Positions 1 to 5,273 of a stretch of 5,884 nt of DNA are shown one piece after another. The stretch covers positions 1 to 5,884 of the forward strand of contig DGVV01000167.1 in NCBI GenBank assembly GCA_002395085.1. The letters are read 5' to 3'. Every line of letters begins with the position of its first letter. The stretch's first letter is position 1. A program made the translations under genes and the position numbers. Origin of the DNA: Ruminococcus sp. UBA4275 (GTDB lineage Bacteria; Bacillota; Clostridia; Oscillospirales; Ruminococcaceae). Below the pieces are notes generated by a model that made no database searches, was not told where the DNA came from, and worked only from the letters and a program-made list of their open reading frames with translations.

Positions 1-74
1 CGAAACTCTCTAAGCGTATCAAGAGCTCGGGGGCTTGGGCGCCTGCGATAGAGGCGCCCATTCCAAAATAGCAT
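1..74 (-). CDS. Possible start of a divergent gene running off the left edge (partial)
   Basis: Reading leftwards, an ATG at 74-72 opens a frame that stays open to the window edge, giving 24 residues beginning MLFWNGRLYRRRPSPRALDT. An AAGGAA ribosome-binding-like motif sits 10 nt upstream (complement of 85-90), which is good spacing. I do not recognise the product from so few residues. Two other frames compete over the same bases. A minus-strand frame from an ATG at 61-59 has high GC at third positions but no proper ribosome binding site. A plus-strand frame from position 3 closes at TAG 69-71 and would be the tail of an upstream gene. A 9-bp inverted repeat (36-60) lies inside all three. The call rests only on the start signal and the open frame, so confidence is low. 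Confidence 0.3.
   Translation of the reverse strand, partial: MLFWNGRLYRRRPSPRALDTLREF
36..60. repeat. Perfect 9-bp inverted repeat (hairpin)
   Basis: TGGGCGCCT (36-44) and AGGCGCCCA (52-60) are exact reverse complements around a 7-nt loop. The stem is very GC-rich. Neither flank carries a T-run, so it does not look like a normal intrinsic terminator on either strand. It may simply be coding sequence of a partial gene, or a structured element. Confidence 0.6.
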
Positions 75-87
75 CGCGCAGCGATTC

Positions 88-109
88 CTTATTTTATATT
101 ACAAATAAG
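88..109. repeat. AT-rich 7-bp inverted repeat in the leader of the two-component operon
   Basis: CTTATTT (88-94) and AAATAAG (103-109) pair perfectly around 8 nt. A smaller hairpin, ATCGC (73-77) with GCGAT (81-85), lies immediately before it. The region is AT-rich in an otherwise GC-rich window, which fits a promoter or operator zone. On the minus strand a TTTTCA (complement of 116-121) stands 17 bp from TATAAA (complement of 93-98), a weak promoter match pointing left. I find no convincing -35/-10 pair for the + strand gene. Confidence 0.4.
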
Positions 110-133
110 ATCAGCTGAAAACCACCTAAATTG

Positions 134-149
134 TTATTAGCCCTAATAA
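134..149. promoter_or_regulatory. Candidate operator: 7-2-7 palindrome upstream of the response regulator
   Basis: TTATTAG (134-140), CC, CTAATAA (143-149) forms a perfect palindrome of 16 bp. It ends 26 bp before the ATG of the response regulator and just before its ribosome binding site. Position and symmetry fit an operator for a dimeric regulator. OmpR-family regulators usually bind direct repeats, so autoregulation by the adjacent gene is not implied. The function is an inference. Confidence 0.4.
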
Positions 150-175
150 TTGTATCAGACGAAGGGAGTGCGCCA

Positions 176-799
176 ATGAATACTATTTTAATTGCGGATG
201 ATGACGCTGTTATCTGCCGGAATTTATCGCTTGCGCTCGGCGCATCCGGATACCGCACCGTGACGGCTTCAACCGCCGCAGATGCCGCTGCATTTGCCGC
301 CGGTACAGACCTCATTCTGCTGGATGTCATGTTTCCGGACGGCAGCGGATTTGACTGCTGCAAGGAGATTCGCCGCAGCAGCGATGTGCCGGTCATCTTT
401 CTAACCTCGTGCAGCGAGGAGGAGGAGATTGTGCGGGGGCTTGATGCCGGTGCGGACGATTACATCACAAAGCCCTTCCGGCTAGGCGAACTGCTTTCGC
501 GCATTCAGGCAAATCTGCGCCGCTGCGGCAAAAATCAGCATCAGGATGATCTCACTGCGCTGAATCTGACGGCGGCGGAGGAGAAGCTGCTGCGCCTGCT
601 GATGCAGCACGCGGGGCAGTATCTCACAAGAGACCAGATTCTTGCGGCACTTTGGGATGCGAAAGGCAATTTTGTCAGTGATAACACGCTTTCGGTTCAC
701 ATTTCCCGCCTGCGTGAGAAGATCAGCAGTGCGGCATTCGGTGAGATTCGCACAAAGCGCGGGCTGGGCTACTGCTGGGTCAGGAGCGCAGAACTGTGA
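176..799 (+). CDS. OmpR/PhoB-family two-component response regulator
   Basis: A cytoplasmic transcription factor of 207 residues, presumably phosphorylated by the kinase encoded next. The receiver domain (about 1-117) has the acidic cluster D8-D10, the phospho-acceptor D50 in LILLDVMFPDG, the switch T77 in IFLTS and K99 in DYITKPF. The C-terminal winged helix (about 130-204) shows LTAAEEKLL, the recognition helix around NTLSVHISRLREKI (170-183) and the wing motif RTKRGLGYCW. The start at ATG 176 is chosen because AAGGGAG (162-168) lies 7 nt upstream and the protein begins directly with the first receiver strand; a longer frame from TTG 131 lacks both. Only about 14 residues separate the end of the receiver from the LT-x-x-E motif, where the family usually has some 30, so most of the N-terminal beta-platform of the effector domain seems to be missing. 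The target genes are not identifiable here. Confidence 0.95.
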   Translation: MNTILIADDDAVICRNLSLALGASGYRTVTASTAADAAAFAAGTDLILLDVMFPDGSGFDCCKEIRRSSDVPVIFLTSCSEEEEIVRGLDAGADDYITKPFRLGELLSRIQANLRRCGKNQHQDDLTALNLTAAEEKLLRLLMQHAGQYLTRDQILAALWDAKGNFVSDNTLSVHISRLREKISSAAFGEIRTKRGLGYCWVRSAEL

Positions 800-1950
800 G
801 ACGCTTTGACCGCTTTCTCAATAACCGCGCAAACAGACGTATTATTTGTACCGGTACGGTGGTTTTGCTGCTGGCGGCGGCAGGATCTTATGTGCTGGGC
901 GGCATGATGGCGCGGTACGGGATGCAGCGGGAGATTGCGCGCCTGATTCAGATATTTGGTGACCGCGCTGCATCCGCCGGAATCCGGACGGATATGAATG
1001 TCCGGACGCTGCCGGAGTATGCGCAGATGCATCGCTTTTATACGCTGATCTGTTTTGCTGCATCGGGCGGATGTACGCTGCTGGTGACACTGGTGAATTA
1101 CCTGCACACTGACCGCATCTACCGCGATCTCGAATTGCTGGCGGAGGACTGCCGGCACCTTGCGGGTGATCTTTCGCATCAGCCGGTGATGCGCGGCAGT
1201 CCGGCGGGATCTGTGCGGCGGGTCAGCGAGGGGATTGCCCGTGTGGCGCAGCGCACGTATCACATTGCGGATGCCCTGCAAAAGCAGCAGCATATCCACA
1301 AGAATCTGCTCAGTGATGTGTCGCATCAGCTCAAAACATCGCTTGCCGTGATTCGCCTGAACCGCGATATGCTGCAATTGCTGCCGCTGGAATCGGATGA
1401 CAGGCAGCGCCTCAGCGATGAAATCGCACTGCATCTGGACGGCATGGAACAGCTTGTGCTGGAGGCGCTGAAATTCGCGAAAATCAACGCAAAAGCGATA
1501 CAATATGAACGCTCAGAGCAGAACCTCACCGCAACCTGCAAGCTCGCTGCGGAGCGGCTTGCGGCATACAGTCAGGAACGGGGTACTGCGGTGCTGGTTG
1601 CGGCGGAAGCAGACATCTGCTTTCCGCATGACCGCGTGTGGCTGTGCGAGGCGATTGAAAATCTCCTGAAAAATGCAATCGACCATGCCGGCTGTACCGC
1701 CGTGACGCTTTCGCTGACTGTGATGCCCTCTGCGGTTCGGTTTTCCGTGCGCGATAACGGCAGGGGCATTCCGCTGGAGGAACTGCCGTATTTGTTTGAG
1801 CGGTTCCGTTCGGGCGCGGCAGATGCCGTCCCGCACAGCACCGGTCTTGGAATGCCCATTGCACAGCAGGTATTCCGGGCGCACGGCGCGGAACTGACTG
1901 TGTATTCAGACAGCAGCGGCACGGAAATGCTCAGCTTTTTCCGAGCGTGA
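796..1950 (+). CDS. Membrane sensor histidine kinase paired with the response regulator
   Basis: A sensor kinase of 384 residues that should autophosphorylate and pass phosphate to D50 of the regulator. Two membrane helices (about 16-39 and 81-103) frame a short external loop of about 40 residues. A helical linker that may be HAMP-like (about 104-165) leads to the dimerisation domain with phospho-accepting H177 in DVSHQLKTSL. The ATP-binding domain has the N-box (N289, N293 in ENLLKNAIDHA), G1 box DNGRGI (320-325), F-box LFERFRSG (333-340) and G2 box STGLGM (348-353). All catalytic boxes are present, so it should be active. The usual H-box proline is serine (S182). The start is GTG 796, overlapping the regulator's stop by 4 nt (GTGA), with AGGAG at 782-786 upstream; this implies translational coupling. 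The short loop leaves little room for a classical sensor domain. The signal is unknown. Confidence 0.95.
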   Translation: MRRFDRFLNNRANRRIICTGTVVLLLAAAGSYVLGGMMARYGMQREIARLIQIFGDRAASAGIRTDMNVRTLPEYAQMHRFYTLICFAASGGCTLLVTLVNYLHTDRIYRDLELLAEDCRHLAGDLSHQPVMRGSPAGSVRRVSEGIARVAQRTYHIADALQKQQHIHKNLLSDVSHQLKTSLAVIRLNRDMLQLLPLESDDRQRLSDEIALHLDGMEQLVLEALKFAKINAKAIQYERSEQNLTATCKLAAERLAAYSQERGTAVLVAAEADICFPHDRVWLCEAIENLLKNAIDHAGCTAVTLSLTVMPSAVRFSVRDNGRGIPLEELPYLFERFRSGAADAVPHSTGLGMPIAQQVFRAHGAELTVYSDSSGTEMLSFFRA

Positions 1951-1993
1951 ATCTCCGGAAACCCCGCAAAACAGCATCCTGCAAACCGCGCAT

Positions 1994-2020
1994 AAAATTG
2001 TGAAATTGGGTTGCAATTTT
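1994..2020. promoter_or_regulatory. Candidate operator over the -35 box of the four-helix membrane protein gene
   Basis: AAAATTG (1994-2000) and CAATTTT (2014-2020) form a perfect 7-bp inverted repeat with a 13-bp centre. AAATTG also recurs in direct orientation at 2003-2008. The right arm overlaps the -35 hexamer, so a bound protein would be expected to block RNA polymerase. Which regulator would bind is unknown; the response regulator upstream and the DtxR-type repressor downstream are both conceivable. Confidence 0.4.
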
Positions 2021-2039
2021 CGGCAGATTCTGGTATAAT
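2011..2039 (+). promoter_or_regulatory. Sigma-A-type promoter of the gene at 2103
   Basis: TTGCAA (2011-2016) and a perfect TATAAT (2034-2039) are separated by exactly 17 bp, and TGG before the -10 box makes it an extended -10 element. Transcription would start near 2046, leaving a leader of about 57 nt before the ATG. This is the best promoter in the window. It shows that the gene at 2103 does not depend on read-through from the kinase operon, although no terminator is visible between them (1951-2010). Confidence 0.8.
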
Positions 2040-2102
2040 AGTAGATGATACGGTCATGCAGACAGCAGCCGTTCGATACTGAAGATAAAAGGGGATATTA
2101 CA

Positions 2103-3161
2103 ATGGATGATCCGCGCAGCCTGGAAGCACAGCTTCTTGGAGATATGACATACGATGACCCGCGCAAGCACCAGACACCGCAGGGCGTTGATCCGCGTCT
2201 GGCAGGCGCATCTGTGCCGGTCCTTGACGATATGACCGCAGGTCCGGCAGCACCGCAGCCCAAGCCGGTTACACAGTATCAGGAACTGACCGATGAGCAG
2301 GTTGCAATTTTGCAGCAGCAGCGTGCAGCAGCAGGTCAGCCGCCCTATACACCTGATGAAATCGCAGAACTGAAAGCAGAGTTCATCGAGCGCCAGCGCA
2401 TTGCCGCGCAGGAAGCTGCACTTGCACAGCAGGCCGCTGCACAGCAGGCTGCCGCCGCCGCACTCCTCGCAGAACCCGAAGACTTCAATGCACCGGAAAA
2501 GCGCGTCACACATGAAGTGCTGCCGCAGGTCGATGCCAGCGCGCTGCTGGAAGAACCTGCACCGGAACCGGAGCGTAAGGTCTATTTCAATCAGGAAGAC
2601 CTCGAAGCTGCAAAGAAATCTGCGGCAAAGCGCGCCAGCGAGAGCCTCTCGGAAGTTCCGCAGAAGACCGAGGAGGAGCAGAAGCGTGCCAGAAAAGAAC
2701 TCGAAGAACTGCGCCGTCAGCAGATGGATGATCTTGCACAGGCGGGCTTCTTCGTCTCAATTATTATGACCATCATGGGCTTCATTGCGGGTCTATGTAC
2801 GGTGATGTTCTCTGCCGGCGGCTACGAAGACGGCAGGGATCTCGCCCCCGGCGTGTTCCTGTTCTTCGATAAGTGCTATATGTTTGCCGGCATTGCCATG
2901 ATGCTGCTTGCCATTACGATTGTCATGCGGGTCAAAAAACTCAAGGGTCTGACGACGTTCTTCTTTACTGTCACGCCGATTCTGATGATTGTGCCGGGCA
3001 TTGTCTCGCTGCTTTCGCAGAAGAAAGGCGCAGAGGGTGCGGGTATGACGATTGGCTGCTATGTCCTCTCGATCGTCCTCAGCATCATTGTGACGGTGAT
3101 GGTTTCCTCGAACGACAAGCTGAACGCCTATTACGCCAAGAGCGATATTATCTACGACTGA
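2103..3161 (+). CDS. Unrecognised membrane protein: long cytoplasmic N-terminal region plus four membrane helices
   Basis: I do not recognise a family for this 352-residue protein. The first 46 residues carry short repeated motifs: DPR at 3-5, 19-21 and 30-32, and L-x-DMT at 12-16 and 41-45. A hydrophilic stretch follows, with a Tyr/Pro segment near 80-83, an Ala/Gln-rich helix (about 97-122) and a charged, probably coiled-coil helix (about 165-210). Four membrane helices lie at about 216-237, 258-275, 284-305 and 314-335. Basic residues before helix 1 and after helix 2 (RVKKLKG) place both termini inside. There is no signal peptide. The ATG at 2103 is supported by AAAAGGGG (2087-2094), 8 nt upstream, and the gene has its own promoter. 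The layout suggests a membrane-anchored scaffold or adaptor whose tail binds partners; this is a guess from architecture, and no enzymatic motif is visible. Confidence 0.9.
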   Translation: MDDPRSLEAQLLGDMTYDDPRKHQTPQGVDPRLAGASVPVLDDMTAGPAAPQPKPVTQYQELTDEQVAILQQQRAAAGQPPYTPDEIAELKAEFIERQRIAAQEAALAQQAAAQQAAAAALLAEPEDFNAPEKRVTHEVLPQVDASALLEEPAPEPERKVYFNQEDLEAAKKSAAKRASESLSEVPQKTEEEQKRARKELEELRRQQMDDLAQAGFFVSIIMTIMGFIAGLCTVMFSAGGYEDGRDLAPGVFLFFDKCYMFAGIAMMLLAITIVMRVKKLKGLTTFFFTVTPILMIVPGIVSLLSQKKGAEGAGMTIGCYVLSIVLSIIVTVMVSSNDKLNAYYAKSDIIYD

Positions 3162-3189
3162 TCTTCCGCAGAGCAACGTACAGGAGTCT

Positions 3190-3226
3190 GCGCCGTTTCT
3201 CGCTGTGCGCGGGGATCGGCGCTTTT
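3190..3226 (+). terminator. Weak terminator- or attenuator-like hairpin before trmO
   Basis: GCGCCG (3190-3195) and CGGCGC (3217-3222) pair perfectly around a 21-nt loop and are followed by TTTT (3223-3226). The stem is short and the T-run minimal, so termination would be inefficient. It sits just before the trmO ribosome binding site (AAGGAGGG, 3230-3237). It could end the preceding transcript or let part of it read through into trmO. No separate promoter is evident in 3162-3249. Confidence 0.3.
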
Positions 3227-3229
3227 CCG

Positions 3230-3237
3230 AAGGAGGG
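3230..3237 (+). promoter_or_regulatory. Strong ribosome binding site with long spacing to the trmO start
   Basis: AAGGAGGG is close to a perfect anti-SD match but stands 12 nt from the ATG at 3250, longer than usual. No ATG, GTG or TTG in frame lies between them. The alternative GTG at 3205 lies upstream of this site and would add 15 residues not expected at a TrmO N terminus, so ATG 3250 is preferred. Confidence 0.6.
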
Positions 3238-3249
3238 TACATCCACACC

Positions 3250-3969
3250 ATGCAGCTTGATCCGATTGCCGTGATCCGGACGGAAATTACCGGAAAATTC
3301 GGCATTCCGCGGCAGAGCGGACTTGTGCCGGAACTGACTGCGGAAATCGTGTTCCTGCCGGCTTACAGTCAGCCGGATGCTGTGCGCGGTCTGACCGGTT
3401 TCTCGCATATCTGGCTGATCTGGGGCTTCCATGAAGCGAAAAAGCCCGCCGGAAAAGGCTGGTCTGCAACGGTGCGTCCGCCGCGGCTGGGCGGCAATCA
3501 GCGTGTGGGGGTGTTTGCAACGCGCTCTCCCTTCCGTCCGAATTCGCTTGGACTCTCCTGCGTCAGGCTGGAGGCGGTGCGTTCCGGTGAGAAGCCCCTT
3601 CGTCTGACTGTTTCAGGTGCGGATCTGCTCGACGGAACGCCGATTTACGACATCAAACCCTACCTGCCCTTCGCAGACAGCATCCCGGATGCTGCCGAGG
3701 GCTATACCGCACAGACCAAACAGCATTTCCTGACGGTGGATTTTCCGCCGGAACTGGCAGCCATTCTCCCTGCGGAGAAGCGGCAGGCAGCAGAGGCACT
3801 TCTGCGGCAGGATCCCAGACCGGGCTATTCGGAAGATCCTGACCGCGTTTACGGCATCATCTACGCCGGATATGACATCCGGTTTCACGCAGCAGGCGGG
3901 AAGCTGACCGTGTGTGCGGTTGTTCCTGCAAACGGAAAGGAGTTTACACCCAATGCCGAAAATCTATAA
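3250..3969 (+). CDS. trmO: tRNA (adenine(37)-N6)-methyltransferase TrmO
   Basis: This 239-residue protein closely matches the TrmO/TsaA (YaeB/VirR) family, which uses S-adenosylmethionine to methylate N6 of t6A37 in threonine tRNA, giving m6t6A. It opens with the typical PIAVIRTEITGKFGIPRQSG (5-24), followed by ADAVRGL-like DAVRGLTGFSHIWL (43-56), the family signature TVRPPRLGGN (74-83) with GVFATRSPFRPN (87-98), and DGTPIYDIKPYLPFADSIPD (128-147). The C-terminal half carries QDPRPGY (187-193), also typical. Length is close to the roughly 235 residues of the E. coli enzyme as I remember it, so both domains are present and the gene looks intact. Its last 17 nt overlap the start of the metal-dependent regulator, and the ribosome binding site of that gene lies inside this one, so the two are almost certainly cotranscribed. 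Confidence 0.95.
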   Translation: MQLDPIAVIRTEITGKFGIPRQSGLVPELTAEIVFLPAYSQPDAVRGLTGFSHIWLIWGFHEAKKPAGKGWSATVRPPRLGGNQRVGVFATRSPFRPNSLGLSCVRLEAVRSGEKPLRLTVSGADLLDGTPIYDIKPYLPFADSIPDAAEGYTAQTKQHFLTVDFPPELAAILPAEKRQAAEALLRQDPRPGYSEDPDRVYGIIYAGYDIRFHAAGGKLTVCAVVPANGKEFTPNAENL

Positions 3970-4369
3970 ATCCGGAGAAGACTATCTTGAAACCATCCTG
4001 ATGCTGCACCTGCGCGAGAATTTTGTCCGCGCGGTGGATATTGCACATGAAATGGACGTATCCAAGCCGAGTGTCAGCCGTGCAATGGGCATTCTGCGCG
4101 ACGGCGGATTCATCCACATTGCAGATGACGGCAATATCACCCTGACAGAGAGCGGCACAGAGGTTGCAGAGCGCATCTACGAGCGGCACTGTGTGCTGTC
4201 TCAGTGGCTGATTGATATTGGTGTCGATCCGGAAACCGCTGCGGAGGATGCCTGCAAAATGGAACATGACATCAGCATTGAATCCTTCGCGAAACTCAAG
4301 GAGCATCTGCGAAAATCGCATCCGAATGTTTCGCTGCCGGATATGGGCATCGCACACAAAACAAACTGA
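3953..4369 (+). CDS. DtxR/MntR-family metal-dependent transcriptional repressor
   Basis: A 138-residue regulator, close in length to Bacillus MntR (about 142) and lacking the C-terminal SH3-like domain of DtxR. The winged helix-turn-helix occupies about 5-65, with VDIAHEMDVSKPSVSRAMGI forming the DNA-reading helices. The dimerisation and metal domain (about 70-125) contains RHCVLSQWL and DACKMEHDIS. Aligned by eye to MntR, the metal ligands map to D10, E13, H79, C101, E104 and H105. D10 and E13 are MntR-like, while Cys at 101 is the DtxR/IdeR choice where MntR has Glu. I therefore leave open whether it senses Mn, Fe or another divalent metal. The start at ATG 3953 is supported by AAAGGAG (3936-3942), 10 nt upstream; an upstream frame from 3914 would precede that site. 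The gene overlaps trmO by 17 nt and precedes mreC by 37 nt. No metal transporter lies in the window. Confidence 0.93.
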   Translation: MPKIYKSGEDYLETILMLHLRENFVRAVDIAHEMDVSKPSVSRAMGILRDGGFIHIADDGNITLTESGTEVAERIYERHCVLSQWLIDIGVDPETAAEDACKMEHDISIESFAKLKEHLRKSHPNVSLPDMGIAHKTN

Positions 4370-4406
4370 TACAGATAGAAAGAGATCATAAAGGAGCAGC
4401 AAATCC

Positions 4407-5273
4407 ATGAATCTTCATGCGTTTTTTCGCAGCGCGCGTTTCCGCGTACTGCTTTGCGTGCTGGCGCTGCTGGCGGGCGTGATGCTGTATTCCCTGCACG
4501 CCAGACCGCATACTGACCGTCTGACGCAGCTTATGCAGAGCGCTGTTTCGCCGGTGCGGAAGTTTTCTGCGGCGATTTCCGGCAGCGTCAATGAGAAGCT
4601 CGACACGTATTACGGCGCAAAAGCATACCGCGATGAAAATGCCCGCCTGCGCGATCAGATTGCCTCGCTGAATGCACGGCTCATCGGCTATGATGATGCC
4701 CAGACAGAACTGGAGGCTCTCCGTGATCAGCTTGCCATCAAGGAGAAAAACAGCGATTTCCTCCTCAGCACACCCTGCAAGGTGCTGATGCCGATTACAA
4801 ATGAAATGACCGCCGGCTTCCTGATTGATCAGGGCGAGGAGGATGGCATTGTGCTGAATGCACCGGTGATCTGCTCGCTGGGACTGGTTGGCGTTGTGAC
4901 GGAACTGAGTGCGCATTCCGCCGCCGTTACAACGATTCTCTCACCGGAACTCTCTGTCGGCGCGGTGGTGCTGGAGACGGGTGACAGCGGCATTGTGGAG
5001 GGTGACCTGCGCTATGCGGCGAACGGTCAGACCGGCATGATCTATCTCGATGAAAACAGTTCTGTCAAGGCGGGCGATCTCATCATGACCGCCGGCACGA
5101 CCGGTCTGTTTCCCTATGGACTGCCCATCGGCAATGTCACGGAAGTCGGCATGGAAGAATCCGCACTTGCAAAATATGCGGTGCTTGCGCCGTCTGCGGA
5201 TTTGTCCGCGCTGGAATCCGTAACCGTGCTGCTCGATTTTGAAGGGAAGGGTGAGTCCTTCGGTGAAAAGTAA
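4407..5273 (+). CDS. mreC: Rod shape-determining protein MreC
   Basis: MreC is the membrane-anchored extracytoplasmic scaffold of the elongasome, linking MreB/MreD to peptidoglycan synthases. The 288-residue product has a short basic cytoplasmic start, one membrane helix (about 13-30), a coiled coil (about 70-113, heptad-like DENARLRDQIASLNARL) and the double beta-barrel domain (about 120-278). Typical signatures there are GEEDGIVLNAPVI (143-155), GLVGVVTEL (159-167), KAGDLIMTAGTTGLFPYGLP (221-240) and IGNVTEV. Length is normal for the family. ATG 4407 has AAAGGAG at 4390-4396. No promoter is visible in the 37-nt gap to the metal regulator, so it is probably read from further upstream. mreB, the usual upstream neighbour, is absent; two unrelated genes stand in its place. 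Confidence 0.95.
   Translation: MNLHAFFRSARFRVLLCVLALLAGVMLYSLHARPHTDRLTQLMQSAVSPVRKFSAAISGSVNEKLDTYYGAKAYRDENARLRDQIASLNARLIGYDDAQTELEALRDQLAIKEKNSDFLLSTPCKVLMPITNEMTAGFLIDQGEEDGIVLNAPVICSLGLVGVVTELSAHSAAVTTILSPELSVGAVVLETGDSGIVEGDLRYAANGQTGMIYLDENSSVKAGDLIMTAGTTGLFPYGLPIGNVTEVGMEESALAKYAVLAPSADLSALESVTVLLDFEGKGESFGEK
5247..5251 (+). promoter_or_regulatory. Ribosome binding site that decides the mreD start
   Basis: AAGGG inside the end of mreC lies 11 nt before GTG 5263. GTG 5251 overlaps this site and has GAAGGG (5241-5246) only 4 nt upstream, and TTG 5239 has no site at all. GTG 5263 is therefore the preferred start, giving an 11-nt overlap with mreC. Confidence 0.5.

Noticed and set aside
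3..71. Tail of a + strand gene ending at TAG 69-71
   Set aside because: Only 22 residues are visible, codon usage is mixed, and no homology can be judged. It is not called, but not excluded.
36..71. Intrinsic terminator at the left-edge hairpin
   Set aside because: The stem is strong, but neither side has a run of T's.
131..175. TTG start extending the response regulator by 15 residues
   Set aside because: There is no ribosome binding site before it, and it would place the palindrome at 134-149 in coding sequence. ATG 176 has a good site and starts at the first receiver strand.
769..1503. Open frame on the minus strand (244 codons)
   Set aside because: It is fully antisense to the histidine kinase, whose motifs are unmistakable; the product is His/Gln/Arg-rich without domains.
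1572..2513. Long open frame on the minus strand (313 codons)
   Set aside because: It lies opposite the kinase and the membrane-protein gene, crosses the clear + strand promoter at 2011-2039, and gives a Cys-rich sequence with no recognisable domain. It is an antisense shadow.
2401..2769. Second + strand frame within the membrane-protein gene (122 codons)
   Set aside because: The product is Arg/Ser/His-rich low-complexity sequence from an alternate frame of an Ala/Glu-rich gene, without its own ribosome binding site.
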